From an uncultured Polaribacter sp. (GTDB lineage Bacteria; Bacteroidota; Bacteroidia; Flavobacteriales; Flavobacteriaceae), in contig NZ_CANLXV010000009.1 of the NCBI RefSeq assembly GCF_947495205.1, positions 99,719 through 163,718 on the forward strand: a stretch of DNA of 64,000 nt. The letters are read 5' to 3'. Below are positions 18,923 through 27,902 of the stretch, piece by piece. The notes beneath the pieces are model-generated. The model saw only the letters and a program-made list of their open reading frames with translations, ran no database searches and was not told the DNA's origin. The translations under genes and the position numbers were made by a program. Numbering within the stretch: position 1 is the stretch's first letter; each line of letters opens with the position of its first letter.

Positions 18923-20512
18923 TTACGCGTATCTTTTTTTTACCAAATCCAACAAACTATCTGCACTTGGCAAATAAGCAACTTCTACATTTTCAAAATG
19001 TTTTCTTGCCTCTATAGCTGTTGTTTCTCCAATACAAAAAGCAGTTTTATCTGTTGTATTTTGCTCTAAATAACTTTTAATTCCAGACGGACTGTAAAAC
19101 AAAACTCCTTTTACATCAGCTGCTATATTCTCTGGACTTAACATTGTTTTGTATGCTTCAACTTCGTTTACTAAAACTCCGTTTTCTTTTAAAATTGATG
19201 GCAAAACATCTAATCTTACATCACTACAGAAATAAGAAACTTTTTTAATATCAGTTTCTTTACTAATATATTCTGCCAGTTTTTGAGCATTTTTGGCAAC
19301 CTTAGTTACTTTACCTATTCTATTTTCAATTAATTTTTTGGTTCTTCTACCCACACAAAAAATATTTTTGAAATTAATTTCGTCTTTTGTGAAAGAGTTT
19401 AAAATAGCTTCTACTCCGTTTTGACTGGTAATAATTACGTTTTCGTGCGCCTGTTTCATCACTTTTGGCGAAATTCTATTGAAACGAATTTTAATAAAAT
19501 CGCTATCTTCTATTCCAATACTACTTGGTAATTCTTTCTTTTGAAGTTTAGATAGTTTTTTAGTAGAATACACTTTAGTTTTTACTATTGAAACCCCTTC
19601 TAAATCTGCCAACATTAGGTCTTTACCACCTCTGTTAAGTATATAATCAGCGCAATCTTTTGCTAAATTATGATGACTGCCTAGTCTAATTGCTTTTTCT
19701 ACTTTAATTTTTCTGGTACCGTCTTTACTCAATAAAACGCCTTTAAAATTAACTTCTTCGGTTTTAGAATTTACATAAGCTAAAGCACCAATTGGCGCTG
19801 TACAACCACCTTCTAGCAATCTTAAAAACTCACGTTCTACACCTACACAAACTTTGGTTTCATGATGGTTTAATTGTTCACAAGCATCTAAAACATAGGT
19901 ATCTTTTTCTAAAGCGGCAATCATTATTGCACCTTGTGCGGGTGCAGAAATCATCCAAGAAAGATCTACAGTTTCTTCTGGTCTAATACCTAATCTTTCT
20001 AAACCTGCAGCAGCAAAAATTGCTCCATTCCAAGTTTCGCTATCTTCAAGTTTTTGCAAACGGGTGTTTACATTTCCTCTTAAATCTTCAATTTTATGCG
20101 TAGGATATCTGTTTAACCACATTGCTTTTCTACGCAAACTTCCTGTAGCAATAATTCCGTTTGGTTGTCCAAAAAACTCTTCATTGTCTTTTAAAACCAA
20201 TACATCATTATAATTACCTCTTTTTAAAACCGCTGCTTGCACAATTCCTTCTGGTAAAGCAGTTGGCACATCTTTCATAGAATGTACAGCAATATCAATA
20301 TCACCATTTAGCATGGCAATATCTAAGCTTTTGGTAAAAACACCTGTTATACCTAATTCATACAAAGGTTTATCTAAAACAATATCTCCTAAAGATTTTA
20401 TTGGTACTAAAACAGCCTCATAACCTAAATCTGTTAATTCTTTGCGCACTTTATTTGCTTGCCAAAGTGCTAATTCACTTTCACGAGTTCCTATTCTAAT
20501 TACTTTTTGCAT
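18923..20512 (-). CDS. hemC: Fused hydroxymethylbilane synthase / uroporphyrinogen-III synthase
   Basis: A 529-residue protein with two domains. Residues 1 to about 305 are HemC: catalytic Asp81 in HSMKDVPTALP, GTGSLRR-type loop IATGSLRRKA, and dipyrromethane-cofactor Cys237 in LLEGGCTAPIGALA. The last 220 or so residues match HemD (IITSQNGVEAILNSF, FCVGRRTKKLI, VLFYSPSGIKSYL, FCIGETTAIEARK). The fusion would pass the unstable linear tetrapyrrole straight to the ring-closing domain. There is no separate hemD in the cluster, supporting this reading. Confidence 0.95.
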   Translation of the reverse strand: MQKVIRIGTRESELALWQANKVRKELTDLGYEAVLVPIKSLGDIVLDKPLYELGITGVFTKSLDIAMLNGDIDIAVHSMKDVPTALPEGIVQAAVLKRGNYNDVLVLKDNEEFFGQPNGIIATGSLRRKAMWLNRYPTHKIEDLRGNVNTRLQKLEDSETWNGAIFAAAGLERLGIRPEETVDLSWMISAPAQGAIMIAALEKDTYVLDACEQLNHHETKVCVGVEREFLRLLEGGCTAPIGALAYVNSKTEEVNFKGVLLSKDGTRKIKVEKAIRLGSHHNLAKDCADYILNRGGKDLMLADLEGVSIVKTKVYSTKKLSKLQKKELPSSIGIEDSDFIKIRFNRISPKVMKQAHENVIITSQNGVEAILNSFTKDEINFKNIFCVGRRTKKLIENRIGKVTKVAKNAQKLAEYISKETDIKKVSYFCSDVRLDVLPSILKENGVLVNEVEAYKTMLSPENIAADVKGVLFYSPSGIKSYLEQNTTDKTAFCIGETTAIEARKHFENVEVAYLPSADSLLDLVKKRYA

Positions 20513-20521
20513 GTGGTTTGG

Positions 20522-21757
20522 TTATGATTGAAATACTTTTTGAATAACATCTATACTTTCTGATACAGAAGTATCTTCGTTTTTAAGATGTTTTACAAAC
20601 TGTGTGGTAATTTTTTGTATCAAGCGAGATGTTAAAATCTCTGCTTGATCTTCATCAAAATTAGAAATCTTCTTCTTTTGGAAGTTAATTTCATCGTTTT
20701 TAATATTTTCTAACGAATTTTTTAAAGCGGTAATTGCAGGTGTAAATCTTCTATGGTTCAACCAATCGTTAAAATCTACCTTGTGTGTTTCTATAATTTT
20801 TTCTGCCTTAGGCACTTCTGCCAAACGAATTGCCAATGTTTCGTCTGTTATTTTAGAAAGCTCATCAACATTAACTAAAGAGATATTATCATTTTCTAAA
20901 ACATCATGCGCCACATTTTCTGGCATAGACAAATCTAAAATTAATAAAGGTTTATCTTGTTTTAAATTTGCTTTTGTAATTGTTGGTTTATCTGCTCCTG
21001 TAGAAACTATTAAAACATCTGCTTTGGCAATTTCTTTATCTAGATTTTCTATAACAGCTTTTCTTATAGCGCTGTTTTCTTTTACAAAATTTGTAGTTTT
21101 TGCTTCTGTTCTATTAACTAAACAAACAGATTTATTGTTGGTATATTCTGCTAAATTTTTACAGGTATGTTTCCCCATTTTTCCTAAACCAAAAACCAAA
21201 ATGTTTTTATTGTTGTAATTGGCTAAATTCTTAATAATGTATTGCACAGCTGCATAAGAAACAGAAGTTGTACCTGAACTTAATTTGGTTTGATTTTTAA
21301 CTTTTTTACTTGCTTGTAAAACGCTACCTACTAATCTTTCTAGATAAGCACTTGTAGTTTTTTGTTGTTGTGCTAACCTAAAAGATTGCCTTAATTGACC
21401 AACAATTTCATAATCTCCTAAAATCTGAGAATCTAATCCTGTACCAATTCTGTACATGTGATTTATTGCTTTTTGATCTTGGTATACATGAGAGTAAGCA
21501 GAAAATTCTTTGGTATTACCTTCTGAATGCTCACAAAGTAATTCTATTAACAAACAAGGTCTGTTTGCAAAACCAAATATTTCTGTTCTGTTGCAGGTAG
21601 AAATAATTAAAACACTAGAAATACCTTTGTTGCTAGCCGCTTTTAAAAGCGCTATTTGGTTTTCTTTAGACACAGAAAACTTACCGCGAGTTTCTGCATC
21701 TGCTTTTTTATAACTTACCCCAATGTTGTAAAAGTGCTCTTGCCCTAGTTCTTTCAT
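20522..21757 (-). CDS. hemA: Glutamyl-tRNA reductase
   Basis: A 411-residue reductase making glutamate-1-semialdehyde from glutamyl-tRNA, the committed step of heme synthesis. The catalytic cysteine is in ISTCNRTEIF (near residue 54), followed by QILGDYEIVGQ and the NADPH-binding NILVFGLGKMGKHTC. The C-terminal dimerisation helix is present. It is the first gene of the minus-strand heme operon and is 9 bases from hemCD. Being first and divergent from an AraC regulator suggests it is the control point. Confidence 0.96.
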   Translation of the reverse strand: MKELGQEHFYNIGVSYKKADAETRGKFSVSKENQIALLKAASNKGISSVLIISTCNRTEIFGFANRPCLLIELLCEHSEGNTKEFSAYSHVYQDQKAINHMYRIGTGLDSQILGDYEIVGQLRQSFRLAQQQKTTSAYLERLVGSVLQASKKVKNQTKLSSGTTSVSYAAVQYIIKNLANYNNKNILVFGLGKMGKHTCKNLAEYTNNKSVCLVNRTEAKTTNFVKENSAIRKAVIENLDKEIAKADVLIVSTGADKPTITKANLKQDKPLLILDLSMPENVAHDVLENDNISLVNVDELSKITDETLAIRLAEVPKAEKIIETHKVDFNDWLNHRRFTPAITALKNSLENIKNDEINFQKKKISNFDEDQAEILTSRLIQKITTQFVKHLKNEDTSVSESIDVIQKVFQS

Positions 21758-21774
21758 TTCATTTTAAGCTCGCA

Positions 21775-21782
21775 CAAAAATA
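21775..21782 (-). promoter_or_regulatory. Putative -7 element for hemA
   Basis: Minus-strand TATTTTTG matches TAnnTTTG, 17 bases before the hemA ATG, giving a leader of roughly a dozen bases. No TTG at the -33 distance is visible. Confidence 0.4.
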
Positions 21783-21877
21783 AAAACTTCATTAAGATAA
21801 AAACATCGCTAGAAGTACTTTTAATAACGATAAATGTTTTTTAGAAGATTTTTAACAAGATAAAGCACAAAAACATT

Positions 21878-21885
21878 TATTTTTG
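21878..21885 (+). promoter_or_regulatory. Putative -7 element for the AraC gene
   Basis: TATTTTTG matches TAnnTTTG and leaves a leader of about 72 bases before the ATG at 21962. The -33 region (ATTTTTAA) is weak. Confidence 0.45.
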
Positions 21886-21961
21886 CAGTGTTTATAGTCA
21901 ATTCGAAAGAATTAATATAGAATGATTCTAAATAAAAACAACTTAAAAAACCACTTTTTTT

Positions 21962-22843
21962 ATGTTTAAAAATGTCGGAGAAAGTACTTTTAATGAGATT
22001 ACTTTAGAGAATGGTTTTTATGTACTTCATTTTCAGAACGAAAGCGGCAACACTGCCAACTTTGAGAGAAAAATAGACAGTACCTATATACAAATGCATT
22101 TTTGTTTAAAAGGTACAGCAAAGTTTAATTTTAATACGGGTAACTATTCTTTTGATGTGCTAGACAAAAAATCGATTTTACTTTATAACCCGCAAAAAAC
22201 TTTACCTATAAATTTAGAGATTAAGCCAAAAACTACATTAGTATCACTTTTAATTTCTATTGAAAAATTTCATTCATTATTTTCTAAAGAGTCTGGTTAT
22301 ATTCCGTTTTTAAGTGATGAAAATAGCAATCGTAAATTTTATGATGAACAAGAAATAAAGCCTAATGTTTCTATTGTTTTACAGCAAATAATTAATTCTA
22401 ACATAAACAGTTCTATTAAAAATTTATATGTAAAAGGTAAAGTATACGAACTATTGAGTCTTCATTTTCAAAAAGAAGAAAACACAAATGCAGAATTTTG
22501 TCCTTTTTTGGTAGATGAAGAAAATGTTTTAAAAATTAGAAAAGCCAAAGATATTATAATTTCTAAAATGTCTGAACCACCAAGTTTGCAAGAATTGGCC
22601 AATGAAATTGGGCTAAGTTTAAAACGCTTAAAAGAAGGTTTTAAACAAATTTATGGCGACACCGTTTATAGTTTTTTATTAGATTATAAAATGGAACATT
22701 CTAGAAAATTATTAGAAAGCAACCAATATAACGTAAATGAAGTAGGCTTACAGGTTGGTTACAGCACTGCCAGCCATTTTATTGCTGCATTTAAAAAGAA
22801 ATTTGGTACAACACCAAAAAAATACATGCAAAGTATTGGTTAA
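21962..22843 (+). CDS. AraC family transcriptional regulator
   Basis: A 293-residue regulator. Residues 1 to about 185 form a cupin-like sensing domain; the last hundred carry the paired helix-turn-helix of AraC proteins (PSLQELANEIGLSLKRLKEGFKQ and NVNEVGLQVGYSTASHFIAAFKKKFGTTPKKY). It is divergent from hemA with 204 bases between and precedes trmH-like, hemH and hemJ, so regulation of heme synthesis is a fair guess; the ligand is unknown. Confidence 0.9.
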   Translation: MFKNVGESTFNEITLENGFYVLHFQNESGNTANFERKIDSTYIQMHFCLKGTAKFNFNTGNYSFDVLDKKSILLYNPQKTLPINLEIKPKTTLVSLLISIEKFHSLFSKESGYIPFLSDENSNRKFYDEQEIKPNVSIVLQQIINSNINSSIKNLYVKGKVYELLSLHFQKEENTNAEFCPFLVDEENVLKIRKAKDIIISKMSEPPSLQELANEIGLSLKRLKEGFKQIYGDTVYSFLLDYKMEHSRKLLESNQYNVNEVGLQVGYSTASHFIAAFKKKFGTTPKKYMQSIG

Positions 22844-22896
22844 TTTATGCATATTTATGCAATGCAAAAACCTAACTTTAAAACTAATTTTAAAAT

Positions 22897-23424
22897 TTGA
22901 AACAGTTAACACATTACGATATCGAAAATTCTAAAAAGCAATTTCCCATAACAATTGTTTGTGATGCCATTAGAACGCCAGAAAATATAGGTATGTGTTT
23001 TAGAATTGCCGAAAGTTTTGGTGTTTCTGAAATTTATTTTCATGAAAACTCACCTTCTTTAACAAATAGAAAGGTAATTAATACTGCTAGAAACACAATT
23101 AATCAAATTAAACATAGCGTTTATGATAATTTTGATCAATTGATGCAACAATTAAAAAAAGAAGGCAATACAATTATAGGCATAGAAATTACTGATAAAA
23201 GTATCGATATTCAGAATTTTAATTTTAAAAATCATGAAAAAATCGTTTTACTTTTGGGTAGTGAAAGAAACGGAATTGCAAACACAACTTTAATAGACCA
23301 AACCATTGCAATACCTATGTATGGCAGAAATTCTAGCATGAATGTTATACACAGTTTAGCAATAACTTTGTATGAGGTTACAAATCAGTTATCCTATTCT
23401 AACCTTAACAAGGTAAAAGAATAG
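22897..23424 (+). CDS. TrmH/SpoU family RNA methyltransferase
   Basis: A 175-residue SpoU-type 2'-O-methyltransferase. The three family motifs are visible: PITIVCDAIRTPENIGMCFR (motif 1), IVLLLGSERNGI (motif 2) and AIPMYGRNSSMNVIHSLAITLYE (motif 3, SAM knot). The target RNA is unknown. The start is TTG: a stop codon lies at 22891-22893 in frame and no ATG precedes the domain. It has no N-terminal RNA-binding extension. Confidence 0.88.
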   Translation: MKQLTHYDIENSKKQFPITIVCDAIRTPENIGMCFRIAESFGVSEIYFHENSPSLTNRKVINTARNTINQIKHSVYDNFDQLMQQLKKEGNTIIGIEITDKSIDIQNFNFKNHEKIVLLLGSERNGIANTTLIDQTIAIPMYGRNSSMNVIHSLAITLYEVTNQLSYSNLNKVKE

Positions 23425-23524
23425 TAATTTAATAAGAAAAAGAATATTTTTAGACTTTCTAAAAGAATAAAGAGTATAAAATCAAAAATATAAATTTCTT
23501 CCTTAGGAAGACTAAGATGCGATT

Positions 23525-24544
23525 ATGAAAGGAGTATTATTAGTAAATTTAGGATCACCAGATAGCACCAGCACAAAAGATGTTAGAAAATATTTGGATG
23601 AATTTTTAATGGATGAGCGTGTTATAGACGCACCAAAATGGTTAAGAACCATATTAGTTAGAGGTATTATTTTAAATACCAGGCCAAAAAAATCTGCAAA
23701 AGCTTACAAGAAAATTTGGTGGGATGAAGGTTCTCCTTTAATTGTTTTATCAGAAAGATTGTTAGATAAGGTGCAAAAGAAAACAGAAATACCTGTAGCT
23801 TTAGCAATGCGTTACAGAAACCCGTCTATAAAAGCTGGTTTGCAAGAATTACATGATAAAGGAGTTACAGATGTATTAATTGTTCCGCTTTATCCACAGC
23901 ATGCTATGGCAACTACAGATACTATTTTAGTATTGGCAGAAGAAATAAGACAAGAATTTTTCTCTCACATGAAATTCAAACATATTCCTGCATTTTATGA
24001 TAGAAAAGATTACATTAAAGTACTTGCAGATAGTATTAAGCGAACTTTAGAAGGCAAAGAATGGGATAAAATTTTATTTTCTTATCATGGAATTCCAGAA
24101 AGACATGTAAGAAAATCAGACATCACAAAATCGCACTGTAAACCAAATGATAGTGTAAATTTTGAATGCTGTAAAACAAACTCTCCTGCTCATGAGTTTT
24201 GCTACAAACACCAATGTTATGAAACCACAAAACAGGTTGCAGAATACTTAAATTTAACTCCCGAAGAATATTTTGTTTCTTTTCAATCTCGTTTAGCAGG
24301 AGACCCATGGTTACAACCTTACACAGATAAAATGTTAGAGAAATATCCAGAAGAAGGTGTAAAAAAATTAGCAGTTGTAACTCCTGCTTTTGTTTCTGAT
24401 TGTTTGGAAACTCTAGAGGAAATTGCCATGGAAGGTAAAGAAGAATTTTTAGAAGCCGGTGGTGAAGCTTTTTATGCAATACCTTGTATAAATGATAATG
24501 ATGATTGGGTAGATGTTTTAGTAAACTGGATAGAAACTGAATAG
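23525..24544 (+). CDS. hemH: Ferrochelatase
   Basis: A 339-residue enzyme inserting Fe2+ into protoporphyrin IX. It begins GVLLVNLGSPDS; the metal-handling His188 is in FSYHGIPERHV, and a later conserved acidic region VVTPAFVSDCLETLEEIAME is present. An insertion after the histidine carries Cys205, 215, 216, 226 and 231, more cysteines than in simple bacterial ferrochelatases, and could hold a metal or cluster. It leads directly to hemJ 69 bases on. Confidence 0.96.
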   Translation: MKGVLLVNLGSPDSTSTKDVRKYLDEFLMDERVIDAPKWLRTILVRGIILNTRPKKSAKAYKKIWWDEGSPLIVLSERLLDKVQKKTEIPVALAMRYRNPSIKAGLQELHDKGVTDVLIVPLYPQHAMATTDTILVLAEEIRQEFFSHMKFKHIPAFYDRKDYIKVLADSIKRTLEGKEWDKILFSYHGIPERHVRKSDITKSHCKPNDSVNFECCKTNSPAHEFCYKHQCYETTKQVAEYLNLTPEEYFVSFQSRLAGDPWLQPYTDKMLEKYPEEGVKKLAVVTPAFVSDCLETLEEIAMEGKEEFLEAGGEAFYAIPCINDNDDWVDVLVNWIETE

Positions 24545-24613
24545 TTTGTCGCAAATCTTTTAACGATTAGCAATTTACAATGTACGATTTACGATTAAAC
24601 AAAAATTAAAAAA

Positions 24614-25186
24614 ATGAGTGTTTATTATATTAAAGCATTACATATTATTTTTGTGGTAACTTGGTTTGCTGGCTTATTCTATATTCCGCGTTTGTTTATT
24701 TACCAAGTGGAGGCAGAAAAAAAGTTAGCGCCAGCAAAGTCTATTTTACAAACCCAATACAAATTAATGGCAAAGCGTTTGTGGTACATTATTACGTGGC
24801 CTTCTGCTATATTAACTTTTATTTTTGGTTTTTGGACTTTTTATCACTTCCCAGAATATTTACAAGAACCTTGGATGTTGGTAAAATTATCTTTTGTTTT
24901 AGCACTTTATTTTTATCACGGTTTTTGCCATAATTTATACAAGAAACTTCAAAAGGATATTATACCATATACTGCTTTTAAACTTAGAGTAATTAATGAA
25001 ATTCCTACAATAATTTTGTTTGCCGTAGTTTTTTTAGTTACCGTACAAAGTGCAATAAGTTGGCTTTGGGGTGTTGTGGGTATTTTACTTTTTGGTGTTA
25101 TACTGATGCTAGCCACTAAACTTTATAAAAAGTTAAGACAAAAAAAATCTTGGGATAAAGCAGAAAAGGAAGTTTTGGAAAAATGA
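24614..25186 (+). CDS. hemJ: Protoporphyrinogen IX oxidase HemJ (CopD/UPF0093 family)
   Basis: A 190-residue membrane protein with about five hydrophobic helices. It opens SVYYIKALHIIFVVTWFAGLF, where the histidine in the first helix is the conserved heme or substrate residue of HemJ, followed by FYIPRLFIYQ. No hemG or hemY is present in the cluster, so HemJ must supply the penultimate step of heme synthesis. Placement right after hemH supports this. Confidence 0.92.
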   Translation: MSVYYIKALHIIFVVTWFAGLFYIPRLFIYQVEAEKKLAPAKSILQTQYKLMAKRLWYIITWPSAILTFIFGFWTFYHFPEYLQEPWMLVKLSFVLALYFYHGFCHNLYKKLQKDIIPYTAFKLRVINEIPTIILFAVVFLVTVQSAISWLWGVVGILLFGVILMLATKLYKKLRQKKSWDKAEKEVLEK

Positions 25187-25240
25187 TAAAAAACATATAA
25201 AGTACCTGTTTTAGGTATAATAAAAAAGTAAAATATTCAA

Positions 25241-25248
25241 TACATTTG
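25241..25248 (+). promoter_or_regulatory. -7 element of the lipocalin-like gene
   Basis: TACATTTG matches TAnnTTTG, 23 bases before the ATG. There is no clear -33. Confidence 0.5.
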
Positions 25249-25271
25249 TTTCTTAACTTAAATAAATTATT

Positions 25272-25697
25272 ATGAAAAAATTATTGTACCTATTTATTGC
25301 AACAACACTTTTAATTTCTTGTGAGTCTAATGAAGATGAAGAAGACATGTCTAATTCAGATCCAATTATTGGCACCTGGCAATTAGAGTCAGCTGAAATA
25401 AACGACGAAGAATTCTCCACAGAATGTGAGAAACAAACTACAGTAACTTTCCTGGAAAACGGGGTTGTAAACGCTATTAGTTTTTTTGAAGACAACAACG
25501 GTTGTGAAAGCGAAACAGAAACCTCTTCTTGGAGAAAAATTTCAGATTCTATATACAGAATAACATATGATACTGAAGATGAGTTTGAAGATATTAATTT
25601 AATTTTCTCACAAAACAACACTATTTTTACTATTTCTGTAAGTGAAACTTTTGACGGAATGACATTTACAAGTGTAATTACTTACAAAAAAATATAG
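25272..25697 (+). CDS. Lipocalin-like lipoprotein
   Basis: A 141-residue protein. The signal ends in the lipobox LLISC, so it is a lipoprotein, followed by an acidic linker (ESNEDEEDMSN) of the kind that in Bacteroidota directs surface export. The rest (IIGTWQLESAEIND... to SVITYKKI) follows the GTW start and beta-strand pattern of lipocalin-like domains. Ligand unknown. It ends at a bidirectional terminator shared with recR. Confidence 0.8.
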   Translation: MKKLLYLFIATTLLISCESNEDEEDMSNSDPIIGTWQLESAEINDEEFSTECEKQTTVTFLENGVVNAISFFEDNNGCESETETSSWRKISDSIYRITYDTEDEFEDINLIFSQNNTIFTISVSETFDGMTFTSVITYKKI

Positions 25698-25712
25698 TTA
25701 CATACACTTTAG

Positions 25713-25742
25713 AAAAGCTCACTTTTAAAGTGGGCTTTTTTT
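25713..25742. terminator. Bidirectional terminator between the lipoprotein gene and recR
   Basis: AAAAGCTCACTTT pairs with AAAGTGGGCTTTT with A and T runs on the two sides, so it could stop transcripts from both directions. Its right edge touches the recR stop codon. Confidence 0.75.
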
Positions 25743-26358
25743 ATGCCTTTAGAGATTGTGAAAAAGGAATTCTATTTACAATACTTCTGCCCAAAGTAAC
25801 CTCATCTGCATACTCTAATTCGTCTCCAACAGAAATTCCGCGTGCAATTGTAGAAGTGGTAATGTTAAATTTTTCAATTTGTTTATAAATATAAAAATTA
25901 GTGGTGTCACCTTCCATAGTAGAACTTAAAGCAAAAATTAATTCTTTTATTTCCCCACTTTCTACTTTATGAATTAAAGAATCTATTTGTAAATTTTGTG
26001 GCCCAATACCTTCAATAGGAGAAATTTTACCACCTAAAACATGATACAAACCCTTAAATTGAGCTGTACTTTCTATAGCCATTACATCTCTAATATCTTC
26101 TACAACACACACAATTTCTGGATTTCTTTTAGAATTCTGACAAATAGCACATAAAATGGTGTCTGAAATGTTATGACATTTTTCGCACGTTTTTACATCA
26201 TTTCTAACCTGTAGTAAAGCTTCAGACAAAAATTTAGTATGATCTGTAGGTTGCTTTAATAAATGTAACACCAAACGCAATGCTGTACGCTTACCTATTC
26301 CTGGTAAACGACTCACTTCATTCACTGCATTTTCTAATAATTTAGATGAAAAATCCAT
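25741..26358 (-). CDS. recR: Recombination mediator protein RecR
   Basis: A 205-residue RecR, which with RecF/RecO loads RecA at gaps. The N-terminal helix-hairpin-helix [19 protein letters not shown], the zinc finger Cys58-x2-Cys61-x8-Cys70-x2-Cys73, the Toprim segment [14 protein letters not shown], and the C-terminal [16 protein letters not shown] are all present. The start at 26358 ([12 protein letters not shown]) is preferred over the ATG three codons earlier, because family members begin at this point. Confidence 0.94.
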   Translation of the reverse strand: MDFSSKLLENAVNEVSRLPGIGKRTALRLVLHLLKQPTDHTKFLSEALLQVRNDVKTCEKCHNISDTILCAICQNSKRNPEIVCVVEDIRDVMAIESTAQFKGLYHVLGGKISPIEGIGPQNLQIDSLIHKVESGEIKELIFALSSTMEGDTTNFYIYKQIEKFNITTSTIARGISVGDELEYADEVTLGRSIVNRIPFSQSLKA

Positions 26359-26453
26359 AAGCAACAAAATTACGAATTATGAATTACGAAATCCTAAAAA
26401 GATACAAGAAAAACATATATTCGTATTTCATAATTAAACATTTGTAATAACTA

Positions 26454-27890
26454 ATGCAACCACTTCATATTATATTATTAATAATAGGTTATTTTTCTGT
26501 ACTGATATTTATCTCCTACATTACAGGGAAATCTGCAGATAATAAAACCTTTTTTAAAGCAAATAACTCTTCACCTTGGTATTTAGTTGCTTTTGGTATG
26601 ATTGGCGCATCACTTTCTGGAGTAACTTTTATTTCTGTTCCTGGTTGGGTAGAAGCACAAAACATGAGTTATTTTCAAATGGTTTTAGGCTATATTGTTG
26701 GGTATGCTGTTATTGGCTTAATTTTACTACCTCTCTATTACAAACTAAATCTTACATCAATTTACACCTATTTAGAAGATAGGTTTGGTAAGTATACTTA
26801 CAAAACAGGTGCTAGCTTCTTTTTACTATCTAGAACTATTGGTGCTGCATTTCGTCTTTTTTTAGTAGCAAATGTATTGCAAGTAATTTTGTTTGATGCC
26901 TATGGTATTCCTTTTTGGATTACTGTTTCTATAACCATTTTATTAATTTGGCTATATACTTTTAAAGGCGGCATTAAAACCATTGTATGGACAGATACAC
27001 TGCAAACCTTATTTATGCTTATTGCTGTTGGTGTTTGTATTTATACCATTTCTAGTGAAATGAAAATTGAAAATTTATTTGATTATATTTCTAATAATAA
27101 ACGCTCTAAAACTTTCTTTTTTGATGATATAAATGCCGGAAATTATTTCTGGAAACAATTTTTTTCTGGAGCATTAATTGCTATTGTAATGACGGGTTTA
27201 GATCAAGATATGATGCAAAAAAACCTTACCTGCAGAAACTTAAAAGACGCACAAAAAAACATGTTTTGGTTTACAATTGTTTTAGTTATTGTAAATTTTT
27301 TCTTTTTAGCTTTAGGCGTTTTATTAACAGATTATGCACAAGCTAATAGCATTAACGCACATAAAGATGAGCTTTTTCCTATAATTGCAACTAGTGGAAA
27401 ATTAGGTTTAGCAACAGCATTATTCTTTTTACTAGGATTAATTGCTGCGGCGTATTCTAGTGCAGATTCCGCCTTAACCTCTTTAACAACTTCTTACAGC
27501 ATAGATATTATTGAATTAGATAAAAAAAATATTACAGCTTACAAGAAGCAAAAGATTAGAAAGAAAGTACATATTATTTTTTCTATCATTTTAATTATTA
27601 CAATTTTAATATTTAAATATTTTATTGCAGACGAAAGCGTAATTGCCAATATTTTTAAAGCTGCTGGCTATACTTATGGTCCTCTTTTAGGTTTGTATAG
27701 TTTTGGTTTGTTTACAAAACTAAAAGTAAAAGATAAAATGGTACCTGCTATTTGTATTGTTGCACCAATTTTAACCTTTATTATTAGCTATAATAGTTTA
27801 TATCTCATGAATTTTGATTTTGGCTTTTTTGTCTTAGCCTTAAACGGATTTTTAACTTTTTTGGGGTTATATTTGTTTAAAAGAAAATAA
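26454..27890 (+). CDS. Sodium:solute symporter family protein
   Basis: A 478-residue inner-membrane protein with about thirteen hydrophobic helices in the SSS (sodium/solute symporter) pattern: KSADNKTFFKANNSSPWYLVAFGMIGASLSGVTFIS at the start, FKGGIKTIVWTDTLQT in the middle, and LGLIAAAYSSADSALTSLTTSYSID, the typical helix-8 sodium-site region. The substrate cannot be told. It is followed 12 bases later by pdxH, and the two may be cotranscribed. Confidence 0.9.
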   Translation: MQPLHIILLIIGYFSVLIFISYITGKSADNKTFFKANNSSPWYLVAFGMIGASLSGVTFISVPGWVEAQNMSYFQMVLGYIVGYAVIGLILLPLYYKLNLTSIYTYLEDRFGKYTYKTGASFFLLSRTIGAAFRLFLVANVLQVILFDAYGIPFWITVSITILLIWLYTFKGGIKTIVWTDTLQTLFMLIAVGVCIYTISSEMKIENLFDYISNNKRSKTFFFDDINAGNYFWKQFFSGALIAIVMTGLDQDMMQKNLTCRNLKDAQKNMFWFTIVLVIVNFFFLALGVLLTDYAQANSINAHKDELFPIIATSGKLGLATALFFLLGLIAAAYSSADSALTSLTTSYSIDIIELDKKNITAYKKQKIRKKVHIIFSIILIITILIFKYFIADESVIANIFKAAGYTYGPLLGLYSFGLFTKLKVKDKMVPAICIVAPILTFIISYNSLYLMNFDFGFFVLALNGFLTFLGLYLFKRK

Positions 27891-27902
27891 ACATGAAAAA
27901 AA

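Noticed and set aside
24123..24554. A 143-codon minus-strand frame overlapping hemH
   Set aside because: Antisense to a certain gene, composition typical of reverse-frame translation, no promoter.
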